Below, one piece after another: positions 35,605 through 46,100 of a stretch of 64,000 bases of DNA. The DNA comes from Symbiodinium natans (lineage: Eukaryota; Sar; Dinophyceae; Suessiales; Symbiodiniaceae), in the NCBI GenBank assembly GCA_905221605.1, contig CAJNDS010002089.1, positions 485,793 through 549,792 on the forward strand, read 5' to 3'. Position 1 is the first letter of the stretch. Each line of letters opens with the position of its first letter. The notes under the pieces are model-generated. The model saw only the letters and a list, made by a program, of their open reading frames with translations. It was not told where the DNA came from and made no database searches. The translations under genes were made by a program, and so were the position numbers.

Positions 35605-38528
35605 TCTGACGGGCGGCATCATAGCGCTCGAGGAGGCCGACGACCTTCCTCAGGGCAGTAGCCGCCCTAAACCCAGGCTTTGCAGACTGCTATCGTGCCA
35701 TTTGCTAGGTTTTCGGCTTTTGGGGGCCGTTCCCGCTGTAGAAGCAGACCAATCACGTCAACAAGCTTTGGCCCTCGTCCCCCCCGGTGTGACCCACCTG
35801 AAACTGGCCCTGTGTCAGGGCCCCTCCGGCACGCCTCTGGAACCCCCCTCGGACCCCCTTGTCTGATCTACCGCCACCTCCTGAAGCCCTCGAACCTCCT
35901 GAACTCATCACGTGCGCGGCGCTGCACAATATCTTCGGTTTTCCTTCGTCTGCACACTACACCCCGCGTACACAAGCGGTTTCAATAAGAGTTAAGTGCT
36001 GTGCTCACGGCAGCAAGCCCCGCGTCAACCACCTGAACCCCAACCCAAATTCTCAAGTAAGCGTCTCCAGCATGCGTTGTCCATAGGTGGCCGTACCTGG
36101 TGAGCATGAGTCTGAGGTTTCGCAGCCAACAGGTTCAGAGCCTGCCTAAGAACTAGGGGCCAGCCCTCACCCAGACGGGTACCTCGCGAAACCTTCTTTC
36201 AACAATCTTCAATAATCCTCAAAGACTTTGCACTTGCTGAGCCTCAAAAAGGCCCAGAGCCCACAGCTCAGCTCGCGGCCGTGCACCTGGGATCCTTGAT
36301 CCTCCCCTGCGCAACCTCCCCAAAAGGCTTTGGAGAAGATCCCCCGAAACCGATTTGCCAAGCAGCTCTGGAGGTGCTGGAGACGGCAGGAGAGCGCCTC
36401 AACAGGCGTCATGACAAAGAACCCTTGAAGGGTTCGAAGGGTCCCAAGCAAGGGTCCCCCCCAAGCCCAGGGGAACTCTCGACTCCTTTCAGACTCGGCC
36501 TTGCAGGGCATGGCAGGGTGCACCCTGGACCGGCCTCCGCCGGCGGTGCCTCCTCACTCCGGGTGCGACCCGCCAGCCAGCTCTGCAGCCTGCATAACGG
36601 ATTCCCTCGACATTGAGGGCCTTAAAGGGGCTGAGAAAGGTCTTACAGGTTTCGAGCTTAGAGGTTCAAGAGCTCGAGGCGTGAGCTGGACAGTCCTTTC
36701 TAGAAAGCTTCAACTGCAGCCAGGTGGCTCGGCGAGCTCCGTGTGAGCCTCGATCTTTCGGCGCATCTTGGCGCAGAGGTCACTCAGAAGGTCGAGCCTC
36801 GGCATTGGCGACGGCTTTAGCGGGCGCACATATCGGGCCGCGCGGCACATAGACACAAATGAGCCCGCCCAGTCTCCCGTAAGGCTCTGAGAAATTCGAA
36901 GGGCCGAAACCAGCCTCGAAACAAGCAACGCACGTGGCAGCAAAAACAAAAAGAAACACAAAACAGGACTCCGATGCGGTGATGTGGGAAACTGAGCTTC
37001 ATTTGCTAGGCCTTATAAGGGTTGTTGGCGTTGGGGGGAGGATGACGACTGCTAAGAGTTCACAGAGGGTCCGGGGATGCAGCTTACTTTTGAATTCCAA
37101 GATCTCCGGGCTCTGTGGATGCAAGCTCTTCAAGTTTCAAGGGGATTCTTGTGGCCTTATTCCTTGTCCCTAAGCTGAGCCGAAGCCTGAAGCTCAAAAA
37201 TAAGCATTTTACTTCGAACATCCCCACCCTACCTTAGTAGAGATACTCCAGGGTTGGGCACTGCAAGGAAGATCCGGGGCTGGGCACTCCGGGGACACTC
37301 TGGGGTTGGGCACTCCGGGCACTCCAGGGAGAATGGGGTTGGGCACTCCAGGGAGACTGTGGGGTTGCGCACTCCAGGGAGACTCTGCGTTGAACACACC
37401 AGCGAGACTCCGAGTTGGGCACTCTAGGGAGACTTTGGGGCTGGGCACTCCGGGGAGACTCTGGGGTTGCGCACTCCAGGGAGGGGTTGAACACAATATA
37501 GGGAGACTCTGAGGTTGGGCACTCCAGGGAAACTTTGGGGCTGGGCACTTGCCTGGTTGAACGCACCAGGGAGACTCTGAGTTGGACTCTCTATTTGGGC
37601 ACTCCAGGCAGACTTTGGGGCTGGGCACTCCGGGGGACACTTTGGGTTGGGCACTCTAGGGAGACTCTGGGCACTCCAGGGAGACAGGGACACCACTCCA
37701 GGGATGACCAAGGAGTAGACCGGGCGAGGAGAAGAGTTCCGGGCGAGGAGCAGAGTTGAGTTTAAAATCTAACAACCCCACACCGAGGGTGGGGAAAAAG
37801 CAAAACTCAAACAGCAAGGCCGCGGGGCCGGTCTTCGGCATCGGCGAAGGCCTGTCGCTGAGGCTCCTTCCAGACGTCTAGCTTTGCATCAACCTGTGAG
37901 CCCCAAACCTTGGGCTCCTCAACCCGACGGCCCCTACTGGAGTCTGAAGTGCAGGGAGCGGGGGAGGCAGCTTGCAACGGCGGGTCTCCGAGATGTCGCG
38001 CTCGGCGGCGCTGGTGGAGGCGAGGAGCACCCAATCTGCAGCCTGAGGGGGGGCGGGGGGTCTCAATTCCTAAATGCTCTTCAAAGAGCCCTAGACCCTC
38101 AACCCGAAACCGAGAGCTGGTGGCTTCCAGCTCCCTCCATGCCTCGTCGGAAGGAGGCGCCAGCTCGTCAAGACGGGCCTGGTGTCAGGTTGCCAGGTTG
38201 CTCCAGGCACTTGTTTTACTCTCTTCATGTTGAACTGCGTCTACTCCAAGATGTGCTTCCTTTCTGAAAGAAAAAAACTGATTTAAGCACATTCATGCAA
38301 ACCTATGAAGGGCGCTAGGCCAAGCCCATCACCATGCTCCCTCAAGCTTCGTCTTGCTTCTCATCCGATGCACACATCCTACTCCAAGCCTGACCAGGTA
38401 GCCCTGACAAGTCTTGCTTCAGAGGCCCGGGGGGGGGGGGGCTGGTTTACTACTTTCCGGAAGGCAACTTCCTTCGCCTCCAGCTCCTCCAGCGCCTGGC
38501 TTGCACGCTGGAACTCCGTGGAGGCCAT
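35605..38528 (-). CDS. Exons of a coiled-coil-like protein, unknown
   Basis: Minus-strand segments with strongly protein-like, charged helical composition: 38528-38454 (MASTEFQRASQALEELEAKE..), 38178-38111 (ARLDELAPPSDEAWRELEAT..), about 38015-37973 (AAERDISETRRCK), 37893 to about 37830 (VDAKLDVWKEPQRQAFADAE), 36814 to about 36735 (MPRLDLLSDLCAKMRRKIEA), about 36415-36345 (MTPVEALSCRLQHLQSCLAN) and about 35660-35605 (ALRKVVGLLERYDAARQKQ). Clear AG acceptors precede several of them, and GT donors follow the first two. They may be one gene, though I cannot prove the joins. The ATG at 38528 has no acceptor just before it and could be a start. No family recognised; the heptad-like pattern suggests a structural protein. 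Confidence 0.5.
37222..37794 (+). mobile_element. MITE-like element, long copy
   Basis: The element starts CCCCACCCT and ends AGGGTGGGG, a 9-bp terminal inverted repeat. The body is a minisatellite of ~27 bp (TTGGGCACTCCAGGGAGACT-like, about 16 variant copies) followed by a unique tail with GAGTTCCGGGCGAGGAG and ATCTAACAACCCCA. The left flank TTTTACTTCGAACAT is also shared with the copy at 47109. It has no coding capacity. Length differs from the other copy only through the minisatellite number. Confidence 0.7.
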
Positions 38529-39215
38529 GGCCGGGCAAGAGGGCAGAGGGCAGAGGGCAGAGGGCAGAGGGCTCCAAGGGTTCAAAGTAGTTTGGAAGGG
38601 CTCTTTGGAGACTCTTGGGGTTTCCAGCCGCTTTGTGTGTTGCCATCCGGGCACTTGTGGCAGGTAGACATTTGCGGGGGTGGAATTTTGGAGCTGGGTT
38701 GCTTGGGCTGCGTGTCTGGTGCGTCTCTTGGTTGGTTGGGATTTGTCCATGTTGGGACAGGGGCCATGTCATCATGAGGACTACATTTTCGAGGGCCTTG
38801 CATAAGACCTGCTTGGGTGAAGAAATTAGATGGCATCGAAATGGGCTCTATCTCACATCACTGGATACGCACACTTTGGCCCATTGGTGCGGCTGGGCGC
38901 AGGCAACAAGTCGAATAGCCACCAGCGCCTTGCTTCTAGGATTCCGAGGCCCGTAAGCGCGACTTTTTTGCTGGGCCTCACATGGGTCCGAAGTAGCAGC
39001 AGATGTCACCACCAAAGTAGCAACATGGGAGCCCCTCCGACCTCCTAACTCAGCAGAAGGAACCCTGACACCGCGAAGCCGCAAACGCAAACGTGCGCTC
39101 CAATGGCCAATTGTGTGTGGGAAATGAGCACCTCTTACTTGCTTGCTTGCTTGCACGCGTGCACACACACACACACAGCCAGACACGCATCTCAGTGACC
39201 CTTTTTCCACCAGCT

Positions 39216-39497
39216 GGGAGGGGTTCGGTCTTCAAGCCCTTCTCCGGCAGAGGCCACCTCCAGATGCATCGCGGCTTGGTCCACAGGAACGCCCCGTGGA
39301 ATGTCGCGAGACCAGTCCTTCTCAGGTCTGGCTATGTCTCTACGCGTTCGTCGGCGCGTCCTTGCAGTGTCCTCGCAGTAGGCCTTCCGGATAAGATCAC
39401 AGGGAACTTGCCATGTGGTGCACCTTACCATCTTGGACATCTGCAGCTGCAAATCTTGCTTGAACCCCTGACGGCCTTCTGGCAGGCTGGGCGTCAA
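39216..39497 (-). CDS. Possible exon(s), basic protein, unknown
   Basis: The frame stays open for about 94 codons with mixed charged composition: GFKQDLQLQMSKM, then CDLIRKAYCEDTARTRRRT, then VPVDQAAMHLEVASAGEGLE. A GT follows the codon for SKM, so the stretch may be two exons and not one. Same strand as its neighbours. No family recognised. Confidence 0.35.
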
Positions 39498-40074
39498 GAG
39501 CCCTGTGGCGGGATGGCTGCGGGGTTGGGATGTCTAAGGGGCTCCTGAGACCTGTACGAAATACGACCCCGTCTGCAAACTTTTTTGAACCTCGAGGTAC
39601 CTCAGAAGCCAGTGGACTCCAAATTGCGGCTACAGCGCCTGCTGATTACACTGTTTTACGGAGCAGGCTCTATAAGCTCATATTGGTTGGGTTTGTTTTG
39701 CCGTTGTTTGGTGAGTGCCCTTAGTGTATGCATGGGGTGTCCCTCTGAAGACGACATGGTTTCTATACTTGCAAGCACAATCGCCGAGGAACTCTATCTG
39801 TTTCCCAAAAGTGAGACGGCTAACATCATCTTTTTCAAGCATTCTCCCAATGCTTCTGTCCAACAAAGGGAGATGTTCAGAACCCAGCAGCAAAGAAAAC
39901 ATGATCTCATGTGCTTGTTAGACACCCAATGTTTCACGTTATCAAAGCCATGTTTTTGAGTTTTGGGGCGTGCAACGCTGTATCTCAGTGATGCATGTTG
40001 AGAAAACATGAGGCTTCGAGATTGAATTTCTGTTGTGTTTTTGCACGGACTTCTCGCTTCTTTCCCCCAACGGC

Positions 40075-40217
40075 CTTTTTTGCTCCGTCGCCGGTGCGTT
40101 ATAAAAGGCATGCTGCATGTAGCGGTTAAAAGGCTCTGCTAGCACATCCCCGGCCACCACCATCATGAGCTGGGCCTTCAACTTCGCCTCCTTGTGAAGC
40201 TCGCGCAGTGGCAGGTA
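40075..40217 (-). CDS. Exon of unknown protein
   Basis: After the acceptor CGCTCAG the frame reads YLPLRELHKEAKLKAQLMMV, then VAGDVLAEPFNRYMQHAFYN, then APATEQK, ending at an AG|GC junction. Composition is convincing (no low complexity, alternating charge and hydrophobicity), and the GC donor fits the transketolase pattern. I do not recognise the protein. It may belong to the same gene as the exons at 35.6-38.5 kb. Confidence 0.55.
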
Positions 40218-40480
40218 CTGAGCGCAAAGGGGAGCAAGCAGCAGAGAGCTGTGTAGCGGGGCTTCAGGCCTTGATGGAGTTTAGGGCAGCTCGATGCACT
40301 CGGGCACAGAAAGCGCCAAAGTAGACTTTCAGATAAACGTCTGAATTATATGAAAAAACCTGATAACTAGATATAAATAGCAGCATCAGTCTCTCTAAGT
40401 CCACCCGTTTCCCTTACATTTTCCCGTCCCTGTCTAGGGCCCTTCAATTTCAAAAAGGCAAGGCGCCACAGTGACGCCGA

Positions 40481-41221
40481 TCAGCCCGACGACCACAAGC
40501 AAGTAGGCCGCACCTTTGACGCAGGCAGGGGCTCTGAAAAGACCAAGAAAGCTCCTGCAGACCAGTGGCCTTGCGCCTCTTTTTCTTTTAGTAATTGCGC
40601 ACTTGCGACTATCCTAGCCTCTTCGATGCTGGGAAAGAGCCCTGCAACATGAACCCCAGCGGCCTGTGCAACTTGCTCCTGCCTCCCTTTCACTCTACGT
40701 AGGATACTGGCTCTGGGCTTCGCACCGCACAGCATGTTGTAGGTCGAATCTTCCATGTTGGGTTTGGGTAGTTTGGATTTGCTCAGCGTAGGACCGTGTA
40801 ACAGCGGCAAAGCTTGCGTTGTGGCTTTGTAAGGGATCGATCGTTGTTTGCACCGTGCGGCAAATGCCATGTCTCCACGGCTTCTGTCGTGTTGCCCGAC
40901 ACATGCACCATACCTTGGAAATTGCTGCACTGCCACGTTATCCATGTTTAAAGGAGCCGAAAACCGCTCTCTGATGCAGTGCGCTACTGGAGCCCGTTTG
41001 CTGCCGCATTTCGCTGCTTCTTTCAGATTCCGCTCGTGATACGGTTCTGAACCGAGATGGCAGTTGCAGGCACAGCATAACAATGGCGGCTCTCTGGTGC
41101 AGAGGACCTTGTGCATGAGGTGGGAGGTGGGACTGCGCTGCCTTTTTTGCACACGGAGCGGACGGCAGTCCGGGTGATGCAAGGATGCAGGAACACCGCG
41201 CTCGACGAGTGGCCTCTGCAT
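40481..41221 (-). CDS. Open frame of 246 codons, unknown
   Basis: A long minus frame without simple repeats. Parts look coding, especially HVAGLFPSIEEARIVASAQL followed by LKEKEAQGHWS, and ERFSAPLNMDNVAVQQFPRY. There is no recognisable domain; several Cys lie near the start. Either a single-exon gene or an exon with read-through into intron. A 41.2-42.3 kb tail beyond it shows no further supported exon. Confidence 0.4.
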   Translation of the reverse strand: MQRPLVERGVPASLHHPDCRPLRVQKRQRSPTSHLMHKVLCTREPPLLCCACNCHLGSEPYHERNLKEAAKCGSKRAPVAHCIRERFSAPLNMDNVAVQQFPRYGACVGQHDRSRGDMAFAARCKQRSIPYKATTQALPLLHGPTLSKSKLPKPNMEDSTYNMLCGAKPRASILRRVKGRQEQVAQAAGVHVAGLFPSIEEARIVASAQLLKEKEAQGHWSAGAFLVFSEPLPASKVRPTCLWSSG

Positions 41222-42347
41222 AGCTGCATGACAGTGTCTGAAGGCTCCGATGTGGAATCAAAATCCCTCGAAAATTTCGCAAAGTCGTGCCCACAACTCT
41301 ACAACTCTCTCAAGACCAGAGCACCCTGGAGCTCTGCAGCGCGATGCTCAGCGGGGCGTTGGAGAGCTCTCCTCACCTTAGGCGCCAGCACTCACGGACC
41401 AGGCCAAAAACACCCCCAAAAAACGACACCAACTCTCACTCCAGCCATTGGTGCTTCCGGGTTGCCTTGCGAGGAGCCTGTGCAAACACACAAGATTCAC
41501 AAGACTTCCGCAGAAACAATTCCCACCACGACACGACAGTCGCGGAGCAGTAGAGCAGTTGCAGAAGAGCTCCGTTGAGGCATTGATTGTTCGGTCTGTG
41601 TGGTGGGCAACTTGGAAGCGCGCTCAGAACGGTTCATTTCGAGGTGGCAAAGCCGCAGTTCCCTATTCAAACAGTGCTTGCCGAGGTGTTGCATATCACA
41701 GTGGTGCAGAGGCTTTACAATGGACAACCTTTACACGCGAATACACTTTGGGAGCCATTTTGTCGGAGGCTTCGACATGCCCAACATGATCTACGAGTCC
41801 ACGAATCTACATGACATGCTCACATGTACTGCAAACGTTGCGTGTTTGTGTGGCCTCTCTGTTCGGCATTAACGTCATCATCAACTGCGCCTGGCAAGAT
41901 GCTGAAGAGTTCTTGTGCATGCTTGGTGCATCCGCCGTGCATGCGCCTGCCCGACACAGCACTCAACACGGGGCCTGGTGGGCGGGCAGGAAGCTGAAGC
42001 GGGAGTTGCTTCGGAACTGGCATGGCAAGCCTGACCGTTCGGCAAAGAACTAAGAACAACAAACACAAAATAAACACATATTAAAATAAAACACACACAC
42101 ACACAAGAGGGCCCTGTCCCGATCCACTGGATCTTTGCGCTTGTTTCAGGCTTTGGTCATGGTTTCTGTTTGCTCGGTTGGCCAAGGAGCTGCGACCCTG
42201 GTCTCATGGCATCCACGGACGGAGGCACCAGGGGCGTCTGTGGTCGGTCTGCAGCCGGCAAAGCTGGTGCAGCTGGTGGCTGCGGGGGCTTCGGAAGTGC
42301 TGGCGCCTGTAGCGCCTCAACCGCTCAACTCAACTTTAATTTAATCT

Positions 42348-43100
42348 TTAGACGGGAAAACAGGTAAACACCTCATAAAGAAAAGGCCAGACCCAGATAC
42401 GACGAGGCGCCACCGCATCTGAAGCCATCCCTGCGCTGCGGAGGCGCGAGACCTGGTTTAAGTCGTGAGGATCGCTGGTCCTCTCTCTGGGCCTTGGGGG
42501 TGGGAGGGGGAGGCCGTTGCTTTGGTTGCTTGGCAAGGCCCGCCGAGGCGGTGGTGGTGGGGGTGGCGCCGCCTTGGCCTGGGTCGGGCTGGGTGGAAGG
42601 CACAGCGCGAAGTCGCTGGCCCAGTCCGAGAAAGCTTGGTCGACACGCACCTCGATTTGCTCAGCATTCTCAATCGCCGGGGGCGGAAGAAGTGACACCG
42701 CAAGGGGAGGCTTCTTGTCGCGGTCACGTGACCATGGGGGTGGATTCGGGGGCGGCCGCGGTGGGGCAGCCGCATCCATGCTGCGTTTGGGAGGGGGAGG
42801 GGGAGGTGGCGTCTTTGGGATGCTGTTCATGCTGGTGGGAGAGTCCTCGATCATATGGGGCACTGCAGACCCAACGATGTCCCGCAGCTCCTGGGCAAAG
42901 CTCTGGAAATACTCCTCCTTCTCTTCGGCCTTCTTGGTGGGGTAGAGTGGGCGCGGGATGGCGGGTCCGCTGCTCCCCATGGCCTGCCCCAGCCCAAAGG
43001 AGTTGCCTCTTGGGAGATCTGAAGAGGACTGCGCGGCCTGCGCGGACTGCGCGGACTGCGCGGACTGCGCCACATCCTTGGCCCAATCCCAGAAATGCTC
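42348..43100 (-). CDS. Proline-rich cytoplasmic tail exon
   Basis: Starts after the acceptor CTGTGAG with EHFWDWAKDVAQ, runs through SAQ repeats, and ends at a stop (about 250 codons). Visible parts are two related motifs, HFWDWAKDVAQ and AFSDWASDFAL, about 170 residues apart, a charged helix (KKAEEKEEYFQSFAQELRDI), and polyproline tracts ([18 protein letters not shown]). Polyproline of this type binds SH3/WW domains or profilin in other proteins; no partner is shown here. The preceding exon joins by a GA-type donor (ATTGAA|GAG ... GAG|GAG), giving a 138-bp intron. Confidence 0.75.
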   Translation of the reverse strand, partial: EHFWDWAKDVAQSAQSAQSAQAAQSSSDLPRGNSFGLGQAMGSSGPAIPRPLYPTKKAEEKEEYFQSFAQELRDIVGSAVPHMIEDSPTSMNSIPKTPPPPPPPKRSMDAAAPPRPPPNPPPWSRDRDKKPPLAVSLLPPPAIENAEQIEVRVDQAFSDWASDFALCLPPSPTQAKAAPPPPPPPRRALPSNQSNGLPLPPPRPRERTSDPHDLNQVSRLRSAGMASDAVAPRRIWVWPFLYEVFTCFPV

Positions 43101-46100
43101 CTCACAGAGAAGCAGAGAAGCGAATGCGGGCTCTGGGGAGAATCTTGGAGTCATCTTTGGCCACCTTAATCGTTAGGGTCGCAGGAGGTCTAGGCAAGTG
43201 TCAAGCCATGCAATTATTGTGTTTTCAATTCTGATCTCTTCAATTTCAGCCCGGGGCTCCTCGGCATCCTCCTTGGCCTGCTTCACCTCTGTCTCCGTGG
43301 AGGGACCCGGAACCTCCTCAGGCTGCGATTCCCACGCCACTTTGGGCTCTCCCTTCCTCTCGAAGGGCTCCATGGCCACCCGAGCTGTGCTCTTCATCGA
43401 GTCCGCCATACGCTTGCAGGTCGCCTTCGCGTCAACTGTTGGAACCGCCACTTTCACGTTGCCGGCACGCACCTGCCAGACACACAGGCCGAGGACGACG
43501 ACGAAGGCAATGGAAGCAACAGTTGTTCCGATCATCATCCCAACATCAGAGGGCACGACTGTGGTAGTCGTGCTGGTGAAGGTTGTGGATGATGTCATGG
43601 ATACCGTGCGAGTCGAGCTGGTCGTCGTGGGCGCCAGCGGAACTGGCACGTAGACACCCACGTATGCGCCGCCTGCTGTGGTGGCCTCGCACTTGATGGA
43701 TGTAGCTCCGTAGCTGGTTGGTATGACCCAGGATGTAACGTCCATCGACCAGTCCGGGTCCTGGAGATGGAGTGGGAAGGTTTCTTGGGAGTGCAGCTAC
43801 TGTAGCGGGATTTTCTGGAATCACCGCCCAGGGCCCAACCCTGGCGCGATAACGGCAAGACTTCAGAACTTCAGGTGCTTGGACACAAGACTTGTCAAAG
43901 CTTAGTTTCCATCAACAATCCCTAGGGCCCAGGAGCACTACGAAATGCTACAAGCCATACGAAGCTTTGGCCCTTCCTGGTTTCATTTGGTTTGACAAGA
44001 CCACTGTACTTAGGGCTCTCGGATGCTCTCGGATGCTCTCCTGCTCCGAAGTGCCCAGCCGAGCACAGATGGGCTCATAAGCGAAGCCCGTGGGTGCCGG
44101 GATCAAAGGCAAAGGGGGCCTGAGCCGAGTGTAGCCCCTAAACCCTAAACCCTAAACCCTAAACCCTAGACCTTCAACGCCAAAGCTCTCTTAGCTGAAG
44201 GCAAGCTGCAGTGCAAGTGTCAGTTCCACTGGCGGGTCTAGATCCTGCTGCACGACGATATTGTCACACGCTTTGACCTCGAGAACTTTCACGGTTGCAT
44301 TGGCGAGGACGTACTTGTTGATGCCCAAGCCTCAGACGCAGCTCTCAAGAGTTTCGAAAGATACGAAACAGAAGCAAGCGTCGATTCCACAGCGAATTTG
44401 CACACGGACATCGTCGCATGTCTCTGCGAGCTTGGCATGATCTGACGCTCCCTGAACGCTGTAACGGCATCCAAGTCTCTGGTATTCAGGTAGCTGTATG
44501 GATTGCCTCAGATGCCCGCGAAGCATCCACCAACACCAAGAAAAGCTCTGCACATGAGCCATCAGTGACACTGACATGGAAGTCAAGCCACTCAGGACCC
44601 AGTCTGTCTGCTGGACAGCCAGCGTTTGACAGGTGCTATCATTGCTACTTTGAAGACGTCGGCCAGCAAAGCTTCCAACAGCAGCAGGAGGGATCTGCGC
44701 AGAACAGAGGGCCTAATGAGTTAATGGGGGTTGGGTTGGATTTGATCACTGTGGGCACTGCCTGCAGCCCGTCGCCGCCGACGCCGTTTTCCTGTGCGGT
44801 GGCGACGCTCTCCTTCTGCACTTTGACTTCCTTGAGACGCAAAATTCTGCGGAGCCCTCATATATCCTATCAAAAGGGAGAAAGCGTGCCTGCTCTGCAC
44901 TCCCACCTATTGCTCACGCATCCAGAGAAACTTTACTGCATCCAAAGGCGCCAGGCCCTTGCCGCTTTCATCCACAGAGCTCAGCGTGGTGGAGCCACCC
45001 ACGGGAGTCGTGGCAAGGGCCGCATTTCCCAGCTTCGACGTCTGCAGGGTTTTGCGACTTGCAGACTTTCTTCGCACTCGTGTCCAAACGAAACCATATA
45101 ACAGACTCTGGCACATTCAGCACGGCAGCTTCCCGACTGTTCGGGCTTTGCGGGGCCCTGCTGCTATGGAGCCACATGAAGATCCTTCTACCAGAAGTAC
45201 TAGAAAGCTCCCCCGAAAATCGTGCAAGGTGCCATCACAGCCAGCTCCGCCGCACGCACGGTGGATGAAGTCTCATCCAGTTCTGACGAGGCCGCAGAGT
45301 AACCTGGTAACGTGGTTCTTAGACTCCTGTTGCTTGCAGTGTCATATGCCAGTGCTACAACACACACACACACATACATACACAAACTTGCTTGCTTGCC
45401 TGCCTACTTCCTTTTCACATGTAAAACCAGTTTGCTAGGCTTGTGGTGCTTGCTACACACTATGTACGACCGAGAGGCTGCTGCCAACCGCCGCGATGCT
45501 GCCAAGCAGTGCACTGCCTGCAGCAGCGTCCACTCCTGCCAATCCAGAGAGGCAAGATGCAGGATGATGCAGGAAGCGTTCATGAAACGCTCTCTGCAAC
45601 AATCTGTAAGCCAAACTGCGGCCATGAGCCACTTCTCGAAGCTGGTTCAAACAAAAGGCACCCAGGCTTCTCTGAACAGAGCGCGGGAGACTGCCAACAA
45701 CGTCTACAGTCTCTACAGCTCAAGGGCCCACGAAGAGTTCAAGAGAACCGGCGTGCCTTCGGCACTGATGGCCGCCTTGGCTTCACATTTTCTCTCGGCC
45801 CCTATGTGATAAGCTTCTTGGGGACTCTGAGCACGGGCGGCTTAGGTGAGTTGGGAGTCTGTGCAAGGCTTTCTTTTCTGCCATAAAACCCTAAAGCCCT
45901 GAGCTACATTTTCAAGAAAACCCTACCATAAACAGCTTCAAAACGCCTTAGGAGCCTAGAAATATGGCTTTAAGCGTACCACGAGCTGCCTGAAAAGCTT
46001 TCAACATATGCACTTGCAAACTTGCAGCCGGGCCGCATCCAGGACGCTCGTCAGAGCCTGGGAGGCCTGGGCCGCCGCCTCCACATCCGCCGTCCCGGAC

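Noticed and set aside
37306-37759. Plus frame with Gly-Thr-Pro-Gly-Arg-Leu-Trp repeats
   Set aside because: It comes from the 27-bp minisatellite in the MITE-like element; the reading frame is lost between units.
44418-45101. Plus-strand open frame of 227 codons
   Set aside because: It overlaps minus-strand segments with better conserved GAIN-like composition and canonical acceptors; no motif was seen on plus.
45443-45886. Plus frames of 147-165 codons with protein-like charge
   Set aside because: Ambiguous: the minus strand here also reads partly helical but with stops. I could not support either, so it is not annotated.
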